Shown one piece after another: positions 47,851 through 60,331 of a stretch of 64,000 nt of DNA. This stretch comes from Macrotrachela quadricornifera (Eukaryota > Rotifera > Eurotatoria > Philodinida > Philodinidae). The stretch is taken from positions 406,743-470,742 of the forward strand of contig JAJEKB010020753.1 of assembly GCA_022393335.1 (NCBI GenBank). The letters run 5' to 3'. How positions within the stretch are numbered: position 1 is the stretch's first letter; each line of letters opens with the position of its first letter. The notes under the pieces were generated by a model. That model searched no databases, was not told the origin of the DNA, and worked only from the letters and a program-made list of their open reading frames with translations. A program made the position numbers and the translations under genes.

Positions 47851-50073
47851 TACAGGTAATACAATAGAACAGATGTAACTAACACGGAATTAAATATCGA
47901 AATAACAAGCCACTGTAATTTATAGTAAAATAAATACGAATATAGTTTTCGTTTCTGTTATTTCTCTTTTTTCGACTATTTATAAAAAAAAGAATAGCGA
48001 ACATGTATCGTCCATACTAGAGAATGAACGACAAAACAAGTCATTTTACATCGATACAAGATATTACGAAAGAAACAAATGATAAATATATTATTTCAGT
48101 GCATGATTAAATATTAACTACTTTGCTCTTACGAAGAGAAAACAACAACTAACAACTGTAAGAATATAAAAGCCATTCGAATCAATCTATATTTAAGTTT
48201 CTTTGCAATTCAATTTTGATGAATATTCTCATCTTAGATTGTCTTACTAAAAAAAGGACTAGTATAATAATAGTTTCGAATCGATTTTTTTATAATTCTA
48301 TTATAGATTCAACTACACATTTCAACGGTAAATACGAACAACGACGGTGTAGATTTACTCTTTCGAATTATATGACTTTTTTCTACTATGATTAAGCTGT
48401 CATATTCTATGAAATGATAGAATCTAGAATTTCCGTATAGTCAACAAATGGCAAACCAATCGGTTCAACTAGTCTCTTGAGTGAAATGGATGACTAAAGT
48501 ATAGGAAAGAATTTTATAAATAAAATGATTCCATTTCATTGATCAAACTTTTAATTAGTTCAAATAACAAAATATAAAACAATCGGTTTTTTATTTTTAA
48601 AAACTATTCGCTATTGTATAAAACAGATCAAATTAAGTTTAATAAGGAGTAACATATAAAAAGTAAAGAAATATTTGAATGAAACAAAAGTGACAAAATT
48701 TCTATTCAAAAGGTAATTTATCCTTGATTTTTTCATAGATCAAATGATTTTATAATTAAATTTTTTTAATTCATAAAGAACAAAAATTTCATTCTCACGA
48801 ATATCGTACAAAGAAGTTTTATTGCATAAGAAATATACATAATATTCAAAGATTGATTTAAATTTTTGTATAGATACAGTCAATAATCCTAGTTTTTATA
48901 GGACAAATACTAAAAGACGTGATATTCCTTTTCATATTCATTAAATCTTAAAAAGTCCTTGTTTTTATTATCGTTTATCGAAAATAAAATCGTACTAAGA
49001 ATTTTTTGCAGTACTTCTATATTCTTTATTAATTAGATTTTCTAATCTTCAAAACTGTAACATGTGTCCAAATCTTTCATTAAAAGTTTCTTTCGATTAT
49101 CTACACTTTTTACCTTCTATACCTAAATATTTTCTGTTATATATTTCATTTCTCATTGTATATTTAGCAAGTTTTTCAAGTAAAAACTCATAATAGAATG
49201 AAAACAATATCATAACTAGCTATTGTATACGATATATCGAAGTTTTACGAATATATTTGCGTACGGACATAATGAAAATATAAAAGAGGACTATATAGAC
49301 AAAGATATTAGAGTAATCAAATAAATTTTTAAATAATAATATCTTCACCTATATGTAGATGTATCATTATCTTCATCAAATGATCCAATCCTATTCACTT
49401 GTTTTCACAATGAAACTCTAAATATACACATAGAATGACTGTGTATAACCATATATATACGACACTTATATAGCTCCTTATAAGAAATAAAAATATTTAT
49501 CTTTGAATAATCTTATTGAATCTGTTTCATTCCATATATGGACATAACATTGAGAATTTGTGTACAATCTCCGTATGCGTCAATATTTCATATGATAAAT
49601 GGTTATTGAGATAAGTGCAAATTTTATTTGAAAATAGATTAGATTTTTGATGAAATATCTACTAAACATTATCAATATTTATTTTATTAGTAAATAAATT
49701 CATATTTACGTAAAATCTATTTTCTTTTTCGTATTTATTTTTAATGAACAAAAAAAAAAATTTTTGAATTTTAATTAATAAAATTTTTCTTTTTCTTTTT
49801 TTTAAACATTTAAATATAATTTCTATTTTATTTGTTATACATGATAAAATATAATATGTAATACTTCGGTACTTTAACACGCAATTAAAGACAAACAGAT
49901 ATAAGAATTCAAAAAAAAAAAAAAAAGGAAAAGATAAGACTCTCCAAGAATAAGACACGTTTTAACCTCTACCTTTAGTTTTTATTTATCTTTTTTTCTT
50001 TTTCATTGTATAGATAAGTTGCTTATTTTATTGTATTTTACAATTAAAGAAAAAAATTTCTTTTTTACTACAT
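47851..50073. other. Intergenic, AT-rich
   Basis: Upstream flank of the auxilin gene; no gene, RNA or repeat recognised. Confidence 0.35.
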
Positions 50074-53000
50074 ATGGATTGCCAACACCAAACAACGCCT
50101 TATTCAAATAATGGAACTATCCAAAAATTCGATAAGAATCCTAATGAATCTCTTTCATCTGTTTTTAATAATAAAATTGATATAACCAATTCAACAAATA
50201 CATCTAATCATCTTAAAACATCAACAGGTAAAAAGAAATCTTTTTTAATTTTTACTAAAAAATTTCTTTAATTGAATAATAGGAATACCAAAATCACCAA
50301 TGCCGTCAAATAATACATCAACAAAATCACTTATGAGTTTTTTTATGGGTCAACCAAATAACAAGTCATTTTATTTTTAAATTATTTTATTTAAAAAAAA
50401 AAACAATTTATTTTATTTTAGATCATCAAATACAAATGGATCAATATCACCAGGATCTTTAAATAATTCAGCACATCATTATCCAGAATTTGATCTTAGT
50501 TATATTACACCAAGATTAATCGGTAATAGATACATTAATATACGAAAATAAGAAGAGAATTTTCTTCGAGAAATTGAAAAAAAAATGACTCTTTTAGTCA
50601 GACAGAATCTTTGATACGAACAGATCAAAAAAAAAAAGCTGTCGAATTCAAACGTTAGTTTAAATATAGGCCGTTTTTTTCCTAAATCCGGTTGATGACT
50701 TATGACCGAATTTATACCAGGTCATATAGAGTATGTTTACGGCTAAAATATAATGATTATATATAGTCAGAGTGTCTTATAAATAACATTCTCGATAGGT
50801 GTCGATCAAACCAATAGAGACATATTCAAAGTTTATATCTCTAAACACATGTTTAGATAAAACCTTTGTTAGGTATATTGTTTTTCTGTTCTATCATTGA
50901 AAAAGTATAATTTTCGTATTGAGATCACTAGTAATACTTAACAAAGGGTTTCTCTAGGTGCGTCTTTATTAATTTTTTATCAAGGTGTTATTTATGGAAC
51001 ACCTATATATACTGTATCATCATTGCATACGATAGTGTGTACTTAGGGGTAGCCGCCAAACGTTCTGATAACATTGAAAAAATATATGAAAACAGATAGA
51101 TAAATTTCATTTTATTTTATTAAATGTTCAAAATAGTCCTTATGATTATTTATAGAAAGATCCATCCTTTCTAATAGTTTGTCAAAAGTTTTTTTAAACT
51201 CTTCTTCTGGAATATTTTTCACTACCTTGGAAACTGTACGAGTCAATGACTTTTCATTTAGTGGATCAGTTAAATTGATACTTTCATCTGTTGAATAATT
51301 GATAACAACATCAGAATGAGTATGGAGCTGAGCATTGTCTTGAAGTTATTTTATACCTTTTGTATCTGATGCGACTTTGTTTGTTTCCATATTTCCTTGA
51401 TAACAGCTTTGATCTATAATGTTGCCTTCATCAACAGGATGTATAAGAATAGAACCATTTGATTTAAAGAAAATAGAAAATAAAGTTTTTAGTTTAAATT
51501 TACATCGATGAACGATAGTAGCTGGTGATTCATCTTCGCCAATCCAGCTTGCGTTTGTTGACTTGTGATGGATCTTCCTATGGTAAATCAATGTCTCATC
51601 ACCTGTTATAATATTACATAATCGCTAGGAACTCTCACGAAATTTCGCCAAATTTCAATTCATGCTAGTTTTTGTTCATCATTGAGTTTATGGAGTGTCC
51701 AATGTGATGTTAATTTTTTCATCTCTTCGACAGTCGTGGATAATACGTTCTATTGTACCATAAGAGAGAGATGTCTCAGCTATAATTTCATCTGTCAGTT
51801 CGGGAAGTGGACGATCAGATCGAGGATCATCATTGACATTTTCTTCTCCTTCACGAAAAACGTTTTGCCCATCTAGCAACTGTTCGATATGATGGAGTAG
51901 TGGCTTTCAAAGCTGTTGTGAGCTCTTCATGGATCCTCTTTGCATCTATTCCCAAAATCATTCAAATTAAAATCTATCTGAAAAAGTACATTAACGAAGT
52001 CCAAAATAGATTTACTATATATATATATATATATGATTATAGACAAGACACTTGATTATTTATTCATGCAAAAATCTCTTCAACATTAATTAATTTATAA
52101 AATTGTCAATAGCCTTGCCAGAACTTTTGGTTAGATCTACATTTTTTCGGTCCTTTATAATTGAAAAATTCTAATTTATATTTTTTAAAATATTATTCAC
52201 CAGTACAGCAGTTATTGAAATTAATTTAAATAAAAAAAAATATTTTAAACTAATCTAAATAGATCTCACAAAAATTTAGTAAATATATACTATCATATGA
52301 TAGATAATTAGGAATTTTAGATGTTTGACTAACATCATATATATATACAGCACCGTATAAGGACACCAATTTCAGATAAATATCGACCGTAATTTAATTA
52401 AATATGATCATTTACATGCCCTATGATTTATTTAATAAAATAAAAATGTTTTAGTAATGACAACACCACGTGATAATCCAATTGATGCATCATCACGTTC
52501 AAAAGCTGAATTAATTCGAGATTTTCTTGATACAAAACATGGCAATTCATATATGCTTTATTCTCTTGATCAAACTTCAAATGATGATTTACCTTATCGA
52601 AGAGAATTATTTCATAATAGAGTTAGTTCTTTAAATAATAAAAAAAGAAAATTAAAATTATTTTCTTAATAGGTTGTTGATTTACCATTATTTAACGAAA
52701 AACAATCTCCATGTTTAATTGTTTTATTATGGTTTTGTCAAAAAATTACATTATATTTACTTGAATCATCATCAAATGTAGTTGTACTTCATTGTAATGT
52801 AAGTTTGTTTTTTTTATTTTTAAAATTATTTTATTTAAAAAAACAAAAAATTTCAAATAGGATGGAAAAAATCCATTAGCATATGGAGCATGTTCATTAC
52901 TTGCATATCATGAAATATTTTCACAAGTTGATCAAATAATTCAATATTATGAATTTCGTCGATGTTCAAATACATTATTAACAATGTCACAAAAAAGGTT

Positions 53001-55877
53001 TTTTTTTTTTCTCTTTCGAAGATTTTTTATTGAGATAAACATAAAGGAATGTTGTCTAACGGCTCGACTTTGAATACTGATAAAGAGTTTTTATCATTTC
53101 GAAGGTTTTCAAGTCTTCAATGATAACAGTTTTCAAAATAAAATTGAAGAAAATCATAAATATCACTATCTATATATAGCACTAACCCTTGGTCAAAAAC
53201 AATAACTGCCCTTTTCCATCATTGAATACATAGCATTTTAAAAAACCAAAATATAGAACGGATAAGGAATTTTGTATCAAATGAAAGCTCATCAAAAATG
53301 GAATAATGGATTTTTCTTGGATATTTTAACATGATTCGATAGATCTCGTCGAGTTCTATAAAATTGTATATATGAAAAAAAATTTTAAACAGAGTTGTTG
53401 GATTAAAATTCACTGAATACTGTCTAAAGAATGAAACCGAACAACACGCATTTTTTGATATTTTTTATAAGAAGAAAACGTGGTCTTTTTACACTAAATT
53501 CATTTGTTTGTCAATTAGTATCCTTATGTGCGATGCTTGAAAACATACTCATTCGATGTAGTTCTTCACGTTGTACCGAATGAGTATATTTCGAAACGCC
53601 TGAGACAGGAAAAATAATCAAAAAAAGAGAATTTTATTGAAAATTTAAGTGTTTTTCTTCCATATCAAAACATGTGACTTTTTGAAGATTTTTCCAACAG
53701 TTTTTCGAATTTTTTCATCACAAAAATGACTCAGAAAATTTTTTGTATATTCAGCTTTGTAGATCTCGACAAGATCTGTCGAATCATCTTAAAATATCCA
53801 AGAAAAATCCATTATTCCATTTTTGAATTTCTGTCATCTTACTTTTCTACTGCAAAAAAAATTCTAAAATTTCTTCAAGTTTTTTAAATTCGAAATTAAA
53901 AAGCTTGCATAATCCTTACTATTTAGTATGAATAAACCCTATTTTTGACATAAAATTCTTTATTCCCTCTATTGAAATAATATTATATCCAACCGTGTAG
54001 AACTTTTCACGTTGTATCTTTTGGGATATTTTGCTTCTTAGTATTGTGTATTAAGATGATGGAGAAAAGTCGATTGTTTTTTTGTCTGAAAGGAACTTAA
54101 CCACTCTAACTGATTCACAGTAGAAGTTCTTGTTCAAATGAGTCATAGTCTTAGAAATGAAAAAAACATTTTGTTCAATAGCATGTTAGTGCTAATTCGA
54201 TAACTTCTTTGTCATCCCCGTGACATACCTCTATATATATATTTTAATTAGTTTTATTGATTTACACATGATATCATCAGATTTCATACCATTTCCCAAA
54301 GATAGATCGATAAAATACAGAAAATATTTTTAAAATATAGATATATCCAATATTTATGTGATTTATCATTTGGTGTTACTGAACGACCACATTTTAATGA
54401 ATTAACAATTAAATCAATAAATATATCACCAATACCACTTGTTAATCGACACAAGTTTGTTATCTTTAGTTTGTTTTTAATTTACCATTAAAAAATTCTT
54501 TATTAATAAATAGAACTAGTTGTCGTCCATTTGTTGATATATATAATCAAGAACATAAAAAAATCTTTTCAACATATCAAGATAAAACAAAACTTCGGTT
54601 AGAATTTTTCTTTTTTTTTCGAATAAAATTTCTTTATTTTTTTTTAAAGAAATTATTCTTCATCTGATAATACTTGTATTATTCCAGTAAATATTTCATT
54701 TATTGGTGATTTAACAATTCATATAACACATGCAACTCTTGGACAATCACGTCAAACTCATGTATAAATAACAAAAAAAAAAAAATTTTTATATATAAAG
54801 AAATCACCAGTTGATCAGACAACCATATTAAAATTTCATTGAATTTTCATGTGGTTGTTAGATCAACTAGCGACTTCTGATGTATACACTCATATATATA
54901 TATATATATGAAAATAAATTTTAGGAAAATGGAATTCGTATATGTGAATTAACAATAAATTCAAATTTTAGTAAATTAAATAATCCTGAATTAATTTATT
55001 TAAGAAATGAATTAGATGGTATTGATAAAAATGAAAAAAATCCAACATTATTTACTATTACTATTGATTTAATTAATTCTAAAAAAGCTTTAGTTGATAA
55101 ACAAGATGATTTTTTAAAACAATTTGATAAAACATTAAAACAACCATTAACATTATTTCAAGATAAAAATCAATTAAAACAAATAATTAATGAATATGGT
55201 TTAAATTACATAGTTTTGTTTGTTTTCGAAATAATTTAATTTATTTTTTTTTTAGAAAAACAAATTAAATTAGATGATATGATACCTACTGTTATTCGTC
55301 GTTCATTAAAAGTAAAAGATGATCCAAAATCTCCTAATTCAAGTACTTCAACATCACCACGAAATAGTAAACGATATTCATCTGCACCACAATCACCATC
55401 ATCATTTTTAAATCCATTACTTAATCCATTTAAACAACAATTTGAAACAAATCAATTTAAATCACAAATTATTTCAACACCATCAACACCATTAATTGAA
55501 GATAAACCTTCTATTGGAAATCTTCTTAATTTTGATGGAAGTTCTCCTTCATCATTTGAAAGATCAATATCATCTGATAAACAAAAAGATTTTAATTCAA
55601 GTCATGATTCTCAAACAAATCTTATGGATGATGATTTTATTACAGATCATTTTCATCCACCAACTAATTTATTAACACCTTCATCAATAAAAATCAATGA
55701 AAATTTACACACTAAATTATCAAGTAAGAATTTTCTTTTTTTTTTTATCTTTATAGATGTCACTAGTTTATTATTCATCTTTCTATTCATTCATCGTTTT
55801 ATTTCGTATCTTTTTCATTCAATATATAAGATAAAGAAAATAAATAAAAACTTGTCCCACTTCGGTGGGACATATAA

Positions 55878-55909
<32 letters not shown>

Positions 55910-56691
55910 GGCCCCTGCGCAAGGATGACACGCAAAATCGTGAAGCGTTCCATATTTTTTTTTGTTTTTATAGCTCCAACTCAACAACTAAATAAAACAT
56001 CAACAAAAGATCCTCCTAATTATAATGTCAAGATGCCAACAAATAACACATCTTCATCTCAATCACAATCAAGTAATAAAAATTTTTTTTTTTCTTTAAA
56101 TATTTTCTAATATATTAATTATAGAACCAGATAAAACAATTGTTCAACAAAAATCAAAATATGATCTTAATAAGCGTCTCGAAGAATTGATGAATTTTCC
56201 TCAAGATCAAAAACCTAAAGATGAACCACAACCATCATCTAATCTTGTTAATAATCAAAAGGTTGATTTGGCTAAAGATATTGATCCAACTATTCTTAAA
56301 GTAATATATTTATTTAAATAAAAGAATTTTTTTTGTTTTTCAAATATAAAAAATAGATTCAAGAATGGACAAAAGATAAAAAGAAAAATATTCGAGCATT
56401 ATTATGTTCATTATCAGAAGTAACATGGCCTGAATGTACATGGACTGGATGTCGAATGAATGAATTATTAACAAATGAACAAGTTACAAAAGTTTATAGA
56501 AAAGCTGTTATTCATATTCATCCAGATAAAGTAAATTATACAATTATTAATATAATATAAAAACAAAAAAAAAACATTTGTTTTTTTATTTATTTTAAAA
56601 GCTTTGTGATGATCCAAATCAACCATTAGCTAAGCTTATTTTTGTTGAATTAAATGAAGCTTGGGCAAAATTTCAACAAGAATTAAAATAA
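50074..56691 (+). CDS. Auxilin (clathrin-uncoating J-domain protein)
   Basis: Recruits Hsc70 through its J domain to strip clathrin from vesicles. Fifteen exons: 50074-50227, 50283-50364, 50422-50522, 52455-52621, 52673-52798, 52861-52997, 54341-54454, 54514-54597, 54650-54761, 54925-55198, 55256-55723, 55974-56072, 56125-56300, 56357-56530, 56602-56691; intact 785-aa frame. Order: Ser/Asn-rich leader; PTEN-like phosphatase domain from about residue 105 (FDLSYITPRLIVMTTPRDN; P-loop VVVLHCNDGKNPLAYG, which lacks the phosphatase arginine); C2 domain (about 290-450; CRPFVDIYNQE); a linker with LLNFD clathrin-box and Pro/Ser-rich text; J domain from 699 (IQEWTKDKKKNIRALLCSL, VTKVYRKAVIHIHPDK with HPD, and LAKLIFVELNEAWAKFQ). 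There is no kinase domain, so it is DNAJC6-like rather than GAK-like. Intron 3 holds a mariner fossil, intron 6 a foldback, intron 11 a U6 gene. Confidence 0.93.
50765..51012. repeat. Dispersed palindromic repeat, copy 2 (auxilin intron 3)
   Basis: Ends GTGTCTTATAAATAACA and, inverted, AGGTGTTCCATAAATAACA; interior matches the reverse complement of the 23.2-kb copy (ATTCAAAGTTTATATCTCTAAA). Short non-autonomous element. Confidence 0.6.
51110..51960 (-). pseudogene. Mariner transposase fossil in auxilin intron 3
   Basis: Antisense to the host gene. Pieces in three frames read in mariner order: REGEENVNDDPRSDRPLPEL, TSLSYGTIERIIHDC, TGDETLIYHRKIHHKST, LFSIFFKSNGSILIHPVDEG, and at the C-terminus KVVKNIPEEEFKKTFDKLLE followed by NNHKDYFEHL. 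The region with the third catalytic aspartate is deleted, and stops occur throughout. Clear terminal repeats were not found. Confidence 0.75.
53180..53890. repeat. Foldback element in auxilin intron 6
   Basis: Inverted copies of AAAATGGAATAATGGATTTT then TCTTGGATATTTTAA..GATTCGA.AGATCT lie at about 53297-53350 and 53760-53830, with a centre near 53560. Remaining arm sequence is diverged. No coding potential. Confidence 0.6.
55823..55829 (+). promoter_or_regulatory. TATA box of U6 snRNA gene
   Basis: TATATAA stands at -31 to -25 relative to the U6 start at 55854, the spacing that gives Pol III specificity to animal U6 promoters. A proximal sequence element is expected near 55790-55805 but cannot be defined from one copy. 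Confidence 0.7.
55854..55959 (+). ncRNA. U6 sp​liceosomal snRNA
   Basis: The catalytic snRNA of the major spliceosome. A 5' hairpin GTCCCACTTCGGTGGGAC is followed by the near-invariant U6 core: AAATTGGAACGATACAGAGA (with ACAGAGA, which binds the 5' splice site), AGATTAGCATGGCCCCTGCG (with AGC triad), CAAGGATGACACGCAAAATC and GTGAAGCGTTCCATATTTTT. The only visible core difference from the vertebrate sequence is an A for T near the end of CGCAAATTCG. The 5' stem keeps perfect pairing with changed bases, as expected of a functional gene rather than a pseudogene. It lies in intron 11 of auxilin, in the same orientation, with its own TATA box and T-run. Confidence 0.96.
55955..55963 (+). terminator. 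Pol III T-run terminator of U6
   Basis: Nine consecutive T follow CATA at the U6 end. They continue almost directly into GTTTTTATAG, the acceptor of auxilin intron 11, so this T tract can also act as the pyrimidine tract for that splice site. Confidence 0.85.
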
Positions 56692-57616
56692 AAATACTTT
56701 TTCATATGAACTTATTTTTTGTTTTTATGATAAAGTATTTTCTGCTTTTTTTTTAAAAAACATAATAAGTTTAATAAATATAAATAAAGGATTTTAATTT
56801 TTGCCGAGTTTTGCGACGATTGTTTGAATAGTGATTCAGAGGAAATGAGACTAAACTTATTCGTTAAATGTTTTATTCTGATTCTAGTTAAGAGTTTTTT
56901 TTTCTTTCCATATAATCAAAAAATGTTTATAACTAGCAATATCGATTATTGGGTAAATATTTCAAAGTGATCATGATCTTCGACCTCTTTTTATGATATA
57001 TTTATGGCACATTTGATTGACATTGTTAATAGATTCTTTTAATTAATTATTATCTAGAATAATATTTGGTTTCTCATTTTTCTTGTTAACGAGATAAATA
57101 TATTTCATATATTTGACATTATCATATAATTTGAAAAAAAAAACAAAGTTATCTCGGATAGAATATCTTCGTTGTATGCTTAAATTTTGACTACTGGGTC
57201 AAAATATTTTAGACTAACGAAAGTACCTGATGTTGATCGAGATAATTTTATAGTGCGTGTTTGGTGTAAGAGAAAGCGACGTTGTTATGCTCTTCTTCTA
57301 GTAAATAATAAACATTCTATTCCTTTTCTCTCTCGAGTATTCGAAAATTTCTTGTGCTCATGGACAAAAAGCGCAAGTTTTTCTATTCTTTCATTTTTCA
57401 ATTATTGAGAAAACAATCACAGACGCAAATTCTTGCGAGATGGCACTTTCTGTAGTAAATTCAATATTCAATATTTGATGCTATTTTAATTTTGACGCAT
57501 TTATTCTATTTAAGGATAATTTCATGACAAATTGAATTTGTCTTGATTGTATAAAAACTAGTTTTAAAAATTTTTAAGATTTTTCTATTAAGATATGGGA
57601 TAGATCGAGTGAAAAC
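56692..57616. other. 3' flank of auxilin, AT-rich
   Basis: AATAAA near 56782 is a probable polyadenylation signal. No further gene. Confidence 0.4.
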
Positions 57617-58028
57617 CAGAGTCCGAAAACGAACCGAACTCGAACCGGGCAATCTTGGCTCGGTCTGGATCGATAGCAGTTCTCAGTTTTCAAAAGTCGC
57701 CTTACATACTCAAAAAAATGTTTTCATTACTCTCAAACGGGTCACTGGTGAAAGGGTAGTTAAAATAAGCAATTGTCTGCCGTTAGAATACTGATATATA
57801 GCTTTTTTACATTATTTTTGCCGACCCGAACCGAACCCTAGTGGTTCGGTTCGAGTCGATCCGAACCGAACTCGAACCGATATTTTGAAAAACGAATCGA
57901 ACCGAACCGAACTCGAACTGACTTTTTAAAAACTCAGTCGAATCGAACCGAACCCGAACCGGTTTTGAAAAATTCAATCGAACCGATCCGAACTCGAATC
58001 AAAAAAGTTCGGTTCGTTTCGGGCTCTA
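57617..58028. mobile_element. hAT-type MITE with perfect 8-bp target duplication
   Basis: GTGAAAAC occurs directly at 57609-57616 and 58029-58036. Terminal inverted repeats are CAGAGTCCGAAAACGAACCG (left) and TAGAGCCCGAAACGAACCGA (right, reverse complement). The right half is a run of degenerate GAACCGAACTCGAACCGA words. 8-bp duplications with YAGAGYCC ends are the hAT pattern. 412 bp, no gene. Confidence 0.88.
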
Positions 58029-58552
58029 GTGAAAACTATATGGTTAGATAGAGTAATCAACATTGTATCTAATCGTATAGAAATAAAAAATGTTTGACGT
58101 TCTACAAAAATTATTTCGATTAAATTCCATATGGAAGAGGAAATAAGTGATGATTTGATCGAAAAATTGATTGTACATGATCAAAATAATTAAAAATCAT
58201 TGGATCTCAGCCTTTTCTAAGTCTAATTCATTGTTGACAATATCTTGGTTCTGCAATAGTGAATATGTTCACGTACCACCATAATTATCCTAAAAACTGT
58301 AATCATAATAAATTATTCCGAAGAAAATTGACTCTACTAAATGAAAGAAATATCAGTTAATAACAATAAAGCATCTACATATGACTATTAGACAAGATAT
58401 ATACTTCTAAAATGGATTTTTATACCATGAGAAAAAAATTTTAGTTGTTCCGAAATATCCAAATTTGAAAAAGATGAAGACAAATTCTTAACAAGACATT
58501 TTATCAACGAATGCAATAAATTTTTAGTTTTTATTTCATAAATACCATAGAC

Positions 58553-58745
58553 CGAATTCGAACCGGGCAATTTTGGCTCGGTCTAAATCAGTAGCAGTTC
58601 ACAGTTTTTAACAGTAGCTTTACTTATTCAAAAAAAGCACTTTTACCTCTCTCAAATGGATCACTAGTTAAAGGATAGTTAAAATAAGCAATTATTTGTC
58701 ATTAGAATACTAATATACAGCTTTAGTGGTTTGTTTCGGTTTCTG
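58553..58745. mobile_element. Second, truncated copy of the hAT MITE
   Basis: TTCGAACCGGGCAATTTTGG, TCGGTCTAAATCAGTAGCAG and GGATAGTTAAAATAAGCAAT align with 57642-57800 of the first copy at roughly 80-85% by eye. The GAACCGAAC-rich half is absent. Older or internally deleted copy. Confidence 0.75.
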
Positions 58746-59046
58746 ATAAAGATTTAAAAATTTAATTCGTCAGTTCTGTAGAATATAAAAGTCTGATTAT
58801 GCACTATCCTACTTGAGAAGAGAATAGGATTATCTTGTTCTGTAAGAATCTCTATTAGACAATAATTGATATTATAAAAATAAGAAAGACAAAATCTATT
58901 GAAAATTGTTTTATTTCTCATGAGAAAAAATAGAAATTCTTCATCATTTAAATACTAAGTGTTATTATTTATAACAAATGAATTATTTTGTATAGATAAA
59001 ATAAAATCGATATAGAAAGAGTTTTTATTTTGTGTATAAATATAAT

Positions 59047-59550
59047 TTAACGTTGTGATGATGCACCAAGACTTCCAAAAAGACCGACACGTTCTCGACT
59101 ATTTGATCTTTGTGATGGTATAATATTATCATAATTTATTTCATGTTTTTCTTGTGGTGGTGGTGAATCAACAGAATTTGCTTTTCGAAATTCTTTTCGA
59201 AATTTATGTCCTAAACCAAAACTATATGGAGTTGCTTGTTGTTGTTTTGGTGCTGTTAAACCTTGAAGTGCAACTTCTAATGTATTCATTTTCATTTCAA
59301 AATCTTTTATTTGTAAACGTGTTTTTATATCATGATCTTTAAGTCGTGCTACTTCATGTTCTAATAATTCACATCTTTGACTAAGACATTCAATTGGTGT
59401 ATGATCTGTTTCTTGTTTTTTAATTAATTTTGTTTTACATACACGACATAAATAATCATTTTGAGTATGATGAATATGATCGATTGGTTCAATAGTCGAT
59501 ATTGAACTACGAGGAGTAGAATTTGTTTCAATTAATTGTGTATAACTCAT
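59047..59550 (-). CDS. Unknown 167-aa protein with CxxC and coiled coil
   Basis: Single exon from ATG 59550 to a TAA. Residues 34-41 contain CRVCKTKL and a later CLSQRC, perhaps half a zinc knuckle. Residues about 58-100 form a Leu/Glu/Lys helix (CELLEHEVARLKDHDIKTRL, EMKMNTLEVALQGL) likely to coil. The tail is polar with SNSRERVGLFGSLGASSQR. The coding frame is long for this composition and codon use matches the host genes. Function not recognised. Confidence 0.65.
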   Translation of the reverse strand: MSYTQLIETNSTPRSSISTIEPIDHIHHTQNDYLCRVCKTKLIKKQETDHTPIECLSQRCELLEHEVARLKDHDIKTRLQIKDFEMKMNTLEVALQGLTAPKQQQATPYSFGLGHKFRKEFRKANSVDSPPPQEKHEINYDNIIPSQRSNSRERVGLFGSLGASSQR

Positions 59551-60235
59551 TTTTATCTAAAAAATAGATAAGTAATTAAATAATATTAACTGAAAAAAAA
59601 ACCATTTAAGTTGAATATTTATATGATTAAAAAAACTAAGTGATTGGATAAATAATAAGTGAATCAGTTGCATATTTTTCTTATTTTTTTCTTAATGTAT
59701 TTTTTTCTGATAAAGGTAAATAGATATATATGTAAATAAATGAATGTATTTTTTTTTCTTCATACAAATGACGTCATTTTTGTGACTCAAAAATTTTGTC
59801 AATCTCCTCTGAAGCGTATCAGACGATTTATTGCGAATATAGATAATATATTTCTTATAAATCAAAGTTTATAAAATTAACATTAAATATTTAAGCTAGT
59901 TTTTGTTCAAAACATTAAATAAACACATAAAAATCTATTGTTTGGTAAGTACAAAATATAAATATATTTATTTTTATCAATAAAAACAAGAATTGAAATA
60001 TAATTACGAAAAACAAATTAGACTATTTTCATAATCATACAAATAAAAAACAATCGATTTTTAATAGATCCTACTGAATAAATTTCATCTGAATGGTCTC
60101 TATTGGAACTATCAGATTTGTATCAATGAAACTTTCGTTATTTTTCACAAATCAATATTAACATAAGAACCGATTTGACAGTGGAATCGGTTCTCAAATG
60201 AGACTATCCTTCCTTAGAATATACACATTATACTA
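59551..60235. other. Intergenic, AT-rich
   Basis: Nothing recognised besides short microsatellites. Confidence 0.35.
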
Positions 60236-60331
60236 GGTTGAGGATAAAGTTCGTGCGCCGTGTTATTTTAAATTTCCTTCGTGGTATCCCTGATCACATA
60301 ATTTTTGAACGCACAAACTTTTTCCTCAACC
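60236..60331. mobile_element. 96-bp mariner-like MITE
   Basis: GGTTGAGGATAAAGTTCGTGCG and its inverse (GGTTGAGGAAAAAGTTTGTGCG as reverse complement) bound a ~50-bp centre, with TA on both sides. These ends are typical of mariner-derived MITEs. No coding capacity. Confidence 0.75.

Noticed and set aside
47360..47878. Four overlapping frames of 67-146 codons
   Set aside because: All arise from TCGGATTCCGAC and CGTATACG repeats that lack stops in several frames.
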